From assembly GCA_051651645.1 (NCBI GenBank), contig JBOFSR010000014.1, positions 1 through 28,980 on the forward strand: a stretch of DNA of 28,980 nt. The letters run 5' to 3'. Numbering within the stretch: the first letter of the stretch is position 1; the number at the start of each line of letters is the position of its first letter. The translations under genes were made by a program, and so were the position numbers. Shown here piece by piece: positions 22,309 to 28,980 of this stretch. The DNA comes from JBOFSR01 sp051651645 (GTDB lineage Bacteria > Spirochaetota > Spirochaetia > Treponematales > Treponemataceae). The notes under the pieces are model-generated. The model was not told where the DNA came from, did no database searches, and saw nothing but the letters and a program-made list of their open reading frames with translations.

Positions 22309-25146
22309 ATGGACAAATTAATTATAAAGGGTGCCAGAGAGCATAATTTAAAGAATATAGACATTGAGTTGCCACGTGATAAGCTCATTGTTATTTCAGG
22401 GTTGTCAGGTTCTGGTAAGTCTTCTCTTGCCTTTGATACTATCTTTGCAGAGGGGCAGCGTCGCTATGTTGAAAGCCTTTCAGCCTATGCTCGTCAGTTT
22501 TTAGGGCGAATGGATAAGCCAGACATTGACTATATTGAAGGGCTCTCTCCTGCTATTTCTATAGAGCAAAAAACAACGCATCGCAATCCGCGCTCAACAG
22601 TCGGCACGGTTACTGAAATTTACGATTACTACCGTCTTCTTTTTGCCCGTATAGGTAAGCCGCACTGTCCAAACTGTGGCAAGCAAATACAAGAACAAAC
22701 AACCGATCAGATTATCGATACTATTTTGTCGTGGGAGGATGATTGTCGGGTGCAGATTCTTGCCCCTGTTATCCGCGGTAAAAAGGGAGAGCATCAAAAG
22801 ATTATCGAAGATGCAAGAAAGGCAAGCTACCTACGGGCTCGCATTGATGGGCTTATTGTTGAGCTTGATGAGTCTATTAAGCTTGATAAGCAAAAAAAGC
22901 ACACTATTGAGCTTCTTATTGACCGCATTAAAATCTCAAATGGTATACGTAAGCGTCTTGCAGACTCAGTTGAGGCGGCTTTGACGGCGGCTAATGGCAT
23001 TATGATTGCCCTTAAGCAACAGGGGGATTCATGGCAAGAGGTTTTCTTTTCTCAAAAGAATGCATGCCATGACTGTGCTATCTCTTTTCCTGAACTACAG
23101 CCGCGTCTTTTTTCGTTTAACAATCCCTTTGGGGCGTGTCCTGAATGTACAGGGCTTGGCGAGAAGATGGAGTTTGACCTTGACTTAATTATTCCAGATA
23201 AAACCTTGTCGTTTATGGATGGGGCAATCGCTCCGTATAATCCTGACTCGGCATGGAACTATACTCGCTTTAAGGCGGTCGCTGATCACTATGGGTTTTC
23301 TCTTGAAACGCCTTTTAATAAGCTTTCAAAAAAGCATCGGGACTTTCTGTTGTATGGCACAGGGGAGCAAAAGATATCGTACCGCTATGAAAAGCAAGAT
23401 GGTAGTGGCTTTTTTAACTATCATCAGCCATGGGCAGGGGTCTTTGCGGACTTAAAGCGTCGCTATGCAGAAACCTATTCTGAGGGGCAGCGTGAGAACC
23501 TTGAAAAATACATGCAGCACCGTTATTGTGAAAGCTGTAAGGGTATGCGATTAAAGCCTGAAGCCCTTGCGGTCACGGTGGGTGGCAAGAATATATTTGA
23601 TCTTTCTAAGCTGTCGGTAGGGGATTCTATCACCTTTTTTGAGGCAATTGACTTTACGCAAACAGAAGCAACGATTGCTCAGCAAATAATGAAAGAGATT
23701 AAAGATCGTCTTACCTTTATGAAGAATGTGGGGCTTGATTACTTAACCTTGGAGCGCCAAGCGGCAACACTGTCGGGAGGGGAGGCACAACGGATTCGCC
23801 TTGCAACACAGATTGGCTCAAGCTTGGTGGGTGTTTTGTATATTTTGGATGAGCCTTCTATTGGGCTGCATCAGCGTGATAATCAGCGTCTTATTGATAC
23901 GCTTTTGTACCTGCGAGACCTTGGCAATACGCTTATTGTTGTTGAGCATGATGAGCAAACCCTGCGTACTGCCGATTGGGTGGTGGACTTGGGGCCGGGG
24001 GCTGGAGTGCACGGGGGGCATATTGTTGCTCAAGGCACGCCACAGGATGTTATGAAGGTTAAAGAAAGCCTTACAGGGCAATATCTTGCAGGAACACTAG
24101 TGATGGAGACGCCCAAAGAAAGACGGGTTGGCAATGGTCAGTATATTAGCCTTGAGGGGGTTACTGAGCATAATCTAAAGGATGTGTCGGTAAAGATTCC
24201 GTTGGGGGCTTTTACCTGTATTACAGGGGTTTCTGGGTCGGGTAAGTCAACCTTGCTCAGCGATGTTTTTTATCCTGCGGTGTCTAACTCGATTATGCGC
24301 TCAAAGATTCCTTGTGGGGCGTTTAAAAAGATTTCTGGCTTAGAGCATATAGACAAGGTGATTAATATTGATCAAAGTCCTATTGGACGGACGCCACGAT
24401 CAAACCCTGCAACCTATGTGGGTGTTTTTAACGGTATTCGTGATTTGTATGCAAGTCTTCCTGAGGCAAAGGTTCGTGGGTATAAGGCAGGGCGTTTTAG
24501 CTTTAATGTTAAGGGCGGGCGATGTGAGCATTGTCAGGGGGCTGGAACAATAACGATTGAAATGAACTTTTTGCCTGATGTGTATATTGCTTGTGATGTT
24601 TGCCATGGTAAACGATTTAATCAAGAAACGCTTGAAGTTCAGTATAAAGGAAAGAATATAGACCATGTGCTTAATATGACGATTGAAGAGGCGGCACAGT
24701 TTTTTGAGCATATTCCGCATATTGCCCGTAAGATGGAAACCTTGTTATCGGTGGGGCTGGGGTATATTAAGCTGGGGCAGTCGGCATTAACGCTCTCAGG
24801 TGGGGAGGCTCAGCGAGTAAAGCTTGCTAATGAGCTTGCACGACGCTCTACGGGTAAGACAATCTATATCTTAGATGAGCCAACAACGGGGCTACACTTT
24901 GCTGATGTAAAGCAACTTATGGAAGTTATTCAAAGGCTTGTAAACCAAGGTAATAGCGTGGTAATGATTGAGCATAACCTTGATGTAATCTTGCAAGCCG
25001 ACTACCTTATCGACATGGGGCCTGAAGGAGGCTTTCGTGGAGGGACTATTGTTACCAGTGGAACGCCAGAGCAGGTTGCCCAATGCAAAGAATCGCATAC
25101 AGGCTTTTACATTAAAGAGCAAATTGAGCGAATGCAAAAACAGTAG
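22309..25146 (+). CDS. uvrA: Excinuclease ABC subunit A
   Basis: The 945-aa damage-recognition ATPase of nucleotide excision repair, working with UvrB and UvrC (not in the window). It has two ABC modules: Walker A GLSGSGKS (31-38) with signature LSGGEAQRIRLA, and Walker A GVSGSGKST (640-648) with signature LSGGEAQRVKLA. Zinc knuckles are present (CHDC and CPEC in the first half; CEHCQGAG and CDVCHGKRF in the second). The start is ATG 22309 because the family begins MDKLIIKGAREHNLKNI; an upstream TTG at 22270 would add 13 hydrophobic residues and falls on the -35. The ribosome site is very weak (TAGG, 4 nt upstream). It marks the right edge of the accessory block. Confidence 0.97.
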   Translation: MDKLIIKGAREHNLKNIDIELPRDKLIVISGLSGSGKSSLAFDTIFAEGQRRYVESLSAYARQFLGRMDKPDIDYIEGLSPAISIEQKTTHRNPRSTVGTVTEIYDYYRLLFARIGKPHCPNCGKQIQEQTTDQIIDTILSWEDDCRVQILAPVIRGKKGEHQKIIEDARKASYLRARIDGLIVELDESIKLDKQKKHTIELLIDRIKISNGIRKRLADSVEAALTAANGIMIALKQQGDSWQEVFFSQKNACHDCAISFPELQPRLFSFNNPFGACPECTGLGEKMEFDLDLIIPDKTLSFMDGAIAPYNPDSAWNYTRFKAVADHYGFSLETPFNKLSKKHRDFLLYGTGEQKISYRYEKQDGSGFFNYHQPWAGVFADLKRRYAETYSEGQRENLEKYMQHRYCESCKGMRLKPEALAVTVGGKNIFDLSKLSVGDSITFFEAIDFTQTEATIAQQIMKEIKDRLTFMKNVGLDYLTLERQAATLSGGEAQRIRLATQIGSSLVGVLYILDEPSIGLHQRDNQRLIDTLLYLRDLGNTLIVVEHDEQTLRTADWVVDLGPGAGVHGGHIVAQGTPQDVMKVKESLTGQYLAGTLVMETPKERRVGNGQYISLEGVTEHNLKDVSVKIPLGAFTCITGVSGSGKSTLLSDVFYPAVSNSIMRSKIPCGAFKKISGLEHIDKVINIDQSPIGRTPRSNPATYVGVFNGIRDLYASLPEAKVRGYKAGRFSFNVKGGRCEHCQGAGTITIEMNFLPDVYIACDVCHGKRFNQETLEVQYKGKNIDHVLNMTIEEAAQFFEHIPHIARKMETLLSVGLGYIKLGQSALTLSGGEAQRVKLANELARRSTGKTIYILDEPTTGLHFADVKQLMEVIQRLVNQGNSVVMIEHNLDVILQADYLIDMGPEGGFRGGTIVTSGTPEQVAQCKESHTGFYIKEQIERMQKQ

Positions 25147-25215
25147 CGGTTGTGGTTGTGGGGTATTGGGGTTAGGGAGATACTACGGTGCGTTTTTATT
25201 AAATACTCACTTCAC

Positions 25216-25244
25216 TTGAAAAAAAAATGAATTACGCGTATAAT
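25216..25244 (+). promoter_or_regulatory. Promoter for hexokinase
   Basis: TTGAAA (25216-25221), 17 bp, TATAAT (25239-25244), 50 bp before the ATG. Near-consensus. Confidence 0.7.
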
Positions 25245-25294
25245 CAACAGTACATCAAGCTTTGCTGTCATTCTAATTTTTAAAGAGGTGTTTT

Positions 25295-26653
25295 ATGAAG
25301 ACAAATACTATAGTTCCCGCTTTTTTACTTAAGCATAACTTTCCTGTAAAAGGGCCAGATATTAATGCAGTAATTGATGCATTGCTTTTTGATATGCAGG
25401 CAGGGCTTGATTCTGAGGTAAATGCTACTGCTACTAACATTAATGCTATGAGTGCTTCTGAGCCTATGATTCCTACGTGGGGCTTACCACCACAAGAAGA
25501 GCCTAAAAATAAGTCAGTGATTGTAATTGATGCAGGGGGGACTAACTTTCGATCTTGCATAGTTAATTTTGATAAGGATGGCACTCCAACGATTGCTCAC
25601 TTGGAAAAATGTGCAATGCCTGCCAGTGAGCGAGAATACACAAGGGAAGAGTTTTACTCAAAGATTGCACAAAACCTTGATCACTTAAAAGAGGTAGCAT
25701 CTGCATTGCCTGAAATCCGCATTGGGTTTTGTTTCTCGTATGCAATTAAAATTACAAGCGATGGGGATGGAGAAGTCATTTCTTTTTCTAAGGAAATTAA
25801 GGCTAAAGAAGTGGTTGGCTCGTTGGTAGGAAAGTCTTTAAGCGAAGCTTTAGTAAAGCGTGGCTGGAAAAAGCCTGCAAAGATCATGCTGTTAAACGAT
25901 ACGGCAGCCGCTCTCCTTGCTGGTGCTTCAACGGCACAAAATGGACGTAAGTATTCATCATATATTGGTTTAATTTTGGGTACGGGAATGAACTCTGCGT
26001 ATATTGAACCAAATCCTATAAAGAAGATTACTGATGCAAAGCACGCGTGCCCACAAAGTCAGATTGTGGTGTGTGAGTCGGGCATGTTTAATAAGATTGG
26101 ACGATCTGATTTTGATCTGATTTTAGATAGACAAACCAACTATCCTGACATGTATACCCTTGAAAAAATGTGTTCGGGGGCATATCTTGGGCCTTTGGCG
26201 AAGATAGTTTTACAGACGGCAGCACAAGAAGGGCTCTTTAGTTCTCCTGTAGCTGAAGCGTTATTGTCTTTGCCTGCATTAGAGTTACGTGATATGGATC
26301 AGCTTTTATATACCCCGCATAATACAACAACAGTTCTTGGCAGTATTGCAAGCAAGGGATCTCCCTCTGATTGTGAAACTATGTGCTTATTGCTTGATAA
26401 CGTGATTGAACGATCGGCACGATTAACCAGTGCGGTAATTTGTGCAAGTGCAATAAGAAGTGGTGCTGGCAAGAATGCTAGTTTACCTATTTCTATTTTG
26501 TGTGAGGGAACGTCCTTTTATAAAACACATAACTTACAAGATCGTATCCGCTGGCATTTAAATGAGCAATTAATCACCAACAGAGGCATTTACTATGAAT
26601 TAATTACGCTTGATAATGCCATTACACTTGGTGCTGCAATCGCAGGATTGTAA
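25295..26653 (+). CDS. Hexokinase, eukaryote-type family
   Basis: A 452-aa hexokinase that phosphorylates glucose or related hexoses with ATP in the cytoplasm. VIDAGGTNFRSC (77-88) is the phosphate-1 loop; GFCFSYAIKITSDG (144-157) corresponds to the GFTFSYP region of eukaryotic hexokinases; LLNDTAAALLAG (199-210) supplies the catalytic aspartate D202; LILGTGMNSAYIE is the second phosphate/adenosine region. Length is that of a single yeast-type hexokinase unit. This family is rare in bacteria but known in Treponema, which supports the spirochaete assignment. ATG 25295 follows AGAGGTG. It is a single-gene unit with a strong promoter, followed by a 227-bp gap holding the gyrA promoter. It gives a glucose route not dependent on the PTS. 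Confidence 0.93.
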   Translation: MKTNTIVPAFLLKHNFPVKGPDINAVIDALLFDMQAGLDSEVNATATNINAMSASEPMIPTWGLPPQEEPKNKSVIVIDAGGTNFRSCIVNFDKDGTPTIAHLEKCAMPASEREYTREEFYSKIAQNLDHLKEVASALPEIRIGFCFSYAIKITSDGDGEVISFSKEIKAKEVVGSLVGKSLSEALVKRGWKKPAKIMLLNDTAAALLAGASTAQNGRKYSSYIGLILGTGMNSAYIEPNPIKKITDAKHACPQSQIVVCESGMFNKIGRSDFDLILDRQTNYPDMYTLEKMCSGAYLGPLAKIVLQTAAQEGLFSSPVAEALLSLPALELRDMDQLLYTPHNTTTVLGSIASKGSPSDCETMCLLLDNVIERSARLTSAVICASAIRSGAGKNASLPISILCEGTSFYKTHNLQDRIRWHLNEQLITNRGIYYELITLDNAITLGAAIAGL

Positions 26654-26811
26654 TCACAAGATTGTAGTAAACTGTTCTTGCCTGTGCTTGGGCTAATACA
26701 ATTTGATATCTATTTGTGCGATGGGTGAAGTGTGTGCCTGTGTAGCTTTGTGTGCTACTATGCACTACTATGCGTCAACAGCTTTTGAGTGCTCTTTTTT
26801 GCTCTAGCTCA

Positions 26812-26840
26812 TTGAACAATCTCGTTTTTTTTGGTATGCT
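26812..26840 (+). promoter_or_regulatory. Promoter for gyrA
   Basis: TTGAAC (26812-26817), 17 bp, TATGCT (26835-26840), with TG one base before the -10 (extended -10). 40 bp before the ATG. Confidence 0.6.
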
Positions 26841-26880
26841 AGTAACTTAATTTGTATGTTTTGGAGAAAATTACCACAGT

Positions 26881-28980
26881 ATGGAAGAAATAAAGACAAA
26901 TGAAGGTGGAACAGTTGTTCCAATTGCGATAGAGGATGAAGTAAAAAAGGCGTATATTGACTATTCAATGTCAGTTATTGTTAGCCGTGCCTTACCTGAT
27001 GTGCGAGACGGCTTAAAGCCTGTTCACAGACGTATTTTGTACGCAATGGAAGAAATGGGTTTGCGTCCAAACACTCCAACAAAAAAATGTGCTCGTATTG
27101 TTGGTGATGTACTGGGTAAGTTCCATCCACATGGTGATGCCTCCGTTTACGATGCCTTAGTTCGCTTGGCACAAGACTTTTCTCAGCGCTACATTGTTAT
27201 TAAAGGGCAGGGGAATTTTGGTTCAGTTGATGGCGACCCTCCTGCAGCCTATCGTTATACAGAAGCAAAGCTGAGTAAGGTCTCTGAATACATAATTAAT
27301 GATATAAAAAAAGATACGGTTGATTTTGCTCCCAACTTTGATGACTCCATGCGAGAGCCAACGGTGCTTCCTGGAGCATTTCCCTTTTTGCTTGCCAATG
27401 GATCAAGCGGAATTGCTGTTGGTATGGCAACGAACATGCCACCGCATAACTTGTGCGAAATTGGGGCTGCGGTCAGCTGTTATATTGATAATCCTGATTG
27501 TAGCATTGATGACTTAATGGTGCATATCAAAGGCCCAGACTTTCCTACCGGTGGAATTATTTTTGGGCGGCGTGGTATTAAGCAAGCGTACCGCACAGGA
27601 CGGGGCAAAGTCTCTGTTCGTGGACGATTTAATATTGAAGTTGATAAAAAAGGCAAAGAGACAATCGTCTTTACTGAAATCCCGTACCAAGTAAATAAGG
27701 CACGCCTCATTGAACGGATTGCGCAGCTTATGCGAGATAAGGCAATTGACGGAATTAGCGATATTAACGATGAGTCTGACCGTGAAGGTATGCGTATTGT
27801 CATTGAGCTTAAGCGCGGAGCGATTGCAAAGCTTGTGCTTAATCAGCTTTTTTCACATACCGCATTGCAGTCAACCTTTGGTATTATTAATCTTGCCCTT
27901 GTTAATGGACGGCCTGAAGTTCTTACGCTTAAGGCATTGGTATCAAAGTTTGTTGAGCATCGCCAAAACGTTATTACACGGCGGACACAGTTTGAGTTAC
28001 GCAAGGCAGAAGAGAGAGCCCATATTTTACGCGGCTTAATCATTGCCATTCAAAATATTGATGAGGTAATTAAGATAATTAAGGCCTCAAAGGATATTGA
28101 CGGGGCAAAAAAAGCTCTTATGGAGCGATTTGCTCTTGATGAAGTGCAATCTCAAGCAATTGTTGATATGCGACTTGGCCGCTTAACAGGCTTAGAAATC
28201 AAAAAGCTTGAAGCAGAACTTGCTGAACTTGAAGCACTTATCGCTCATTTGGTAGATCTTCTAGCTCATCCTGAAAAGATTTTAGCAATCATCAAAGAAG
28301 AGACTGCTGAGCTTGTTACAAAGTTTGGTGATCAAAGGCGAACGGATATTATTAGCGATGAGATTGAAGAGTTTAATATAGAAGATTTAATTAAAAATGA
28401 AGAAATGGTTGTATTGATATCAAATCTTGGTTATATAAAACGCCTTCCTGTAACGGCTTACAAGGCACAAGGGCGAGGTGGAAAAGGTTCAAACAGTACA
28501 AAGCTTGTTGAAGATGACTTTATTAATCAAATTTTTATTGCTTCAACGCATGATTATGTAATGTTTATCACTAATGAAGGTAAATCCTACTGGGTGAAGG
28601 TGCATGAAATCCCTGAGGCAAGTAAAAACTCCCGTGGGGCACATATTAAGGGGCTTTTAACCGTCTCTGGCAACGAAGAAATTACGACTGTTGTGGCTTT
28701 AACTGAGTTTAGCGATGAGCAATATTTATTTATGGCAACGGCTGCAGGCGTGGTGAAAAAGGTTAAAACAAGTGAGTTTAAAAACGCTAAAATACGGGGC
28801 ATTCGGGCAATTAACCTTGATGACGGCGATAAATTGGTTAGTGGTATTCTCACTAATGGAAGTGAGGAAGTCTTTTTAATTACGCGACGAGGAAAGGCCT
28901 TGCGTATTTCTGAAGGCGATGTGCGTGCAATGGGCAGAAGCTCTCGTGGTGTTACAGGAATTCGATTAGCACAAGGCGAT
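26881..28980 (+). CDS. gyrA: DNA gyrase subunit A (3' end outside the window)
   Basis: The first 700 residues of gyrase A; the frame is open at the window end. With GyrB it introduces negative supercoils. The N-terminal SMSVIVSRALPDVRDGLKPVHRR block, the catalytic tyrosine Y126 in AAYRYTEAKLS, and the first C-terminal blades are present. QGRGGKG at 530-536 is the GyrA box, which separates gyrase from topoisomerase IV. In the quinolone region the sequence is HPHGDASVYDA: the residue matching E. coli Ser83 is Ala87, while the Asp87 equivalent (D91) is kept. The ATG at 26881 fits the family N-terminus, but GGAG lies 14 nt upstream, wider than usual. gyrB is not adjacent in this window. Confidence 0.97.
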   Translation, partial: MEEIKTNEGGTVVPIAIEDEVKKAYIDYSMSVIVSRALPDVRDGLKPVHRRILYAMEEMGLRPNTPTKKCARIVGDVLGKFHPHGDASVYDALVRLAQDFSQRYIVIKGQGNFGSVDGDPPAAYRYTEAKLSKVSEYIINDIKKDTVDFAPNFDDSMREPTVLPGAFPFLLANGSSGIAVGMATNMPPHNLCEIGAAVSCYIDNPDCSIDDLMVHIKGPDFPTGGIIFGRRGIKQAYRTGRGKVSVRGRFNIEVDKKGKETIVFTEIPYQVNKARLIERIAQLMRDKAIDGISDINDESDREGMRIVIELKRGAIAKLVLNQLFSHTALQSTFGIINLALVNGRPEVLTLKALVSKFVEHRQNVITRRTQFELRKAEERAHILRGLIIAIQNIDEVIKIIKASKDIDGAKKALMERFALDEVQSQAIVDMRLGRLTGLEIKKLEAELAELEALIAHLVDLLAHPEKILAIIKEETAELVTKFGDQRRTDIISDEIEEFNIEDLIKNEEMVVLISNLGYIKRLPVTAYKAQGRGGKGSNSTKLVEDDFINQIFIASTHDYVMFITNEGKSYWVKVHEIPEASKNSRGAHIKGLLTVSGNEEITTVVALTEFSDEQYLFMATAAGVVKKVKTSEFKNAKIRGIRAINLDDGDKLVSGILTNGSEEVFLITRRGKALRISEGDVRAMGRSSRGVTGIRLAQGD

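Overview
The window looks like part of a spirochaete chromosome, most likely Treponema-like. The pointers are a eukaryote-type hexokinase, an HU-like/DUF4469 protein, and a low-to-moderate GC gene set with strong sigma70-type promoters. This is inference from gene content; no rRNA or lineage marker is present. Core genes at both ends (fructokinase, yebC, ruvC, leuS, ftsK, then uvrA, hexokinase, gyrA) enclose an accessory block at about 9.85-22.2 kb.

Left part (1-9.8 kb). A minus-strand pair encodes a DUF1622 membrane protein and a fructokinase cut by the window edge. Divergent from it is yebC-ruvC, whose stop and start overlap (TAATG). leuS follows with its own promoter, then an exported protein with a beta-rich N-terminal part and a Glu/Lys-rich linker, then a two-gene unit of small proteins (53 and 71 aa). 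ftsK lies on the minus strand.

Accessory part (9.8-22.2 kb). A PTS EIICB permease gene is convergent with a minus-strand operon of a type ISP-like restriction-modification enzyme and a YobI-family P-loop NTPase. The NTPase frame is broken by one in-frame TAA: after the stop the same frame continues for 184 more residues. Divergent from this operon are two tandem ankyrin-repeat genes. A minus-strand HU-like/DUF4469 gene closes the block.

The most unusual feature is non-coding. The PTS gene and both ankyrin genes share a nearly identical promoter and leader (TTGACA, 17 bp, TACACT, a short hairpin that covaries between copies, then AAAGGAG). The PTS and ankyrin units also share phased CTAG repeats upstream (full 23-bp array before the ankyrins, a remnant before PTS) and nearly identical bidirectional terminator hairpins downstream. 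A second, unrelated 23-bp array with a 16-bp palindromic core lies after ankyrin gene 2. Together these look like one standard expression cassette reused around unrelated cargo genes. I do not recognise it as a described element.

Right part (22.2-29 kb). uvrA, whose best promoter predicts an almost leaderless mRNA; a hexokinase with a strong promoter; and gyrA, cut by the window end. No rRNA, tRNA, transposase, integrase or CRISPR array was recognised by eye.
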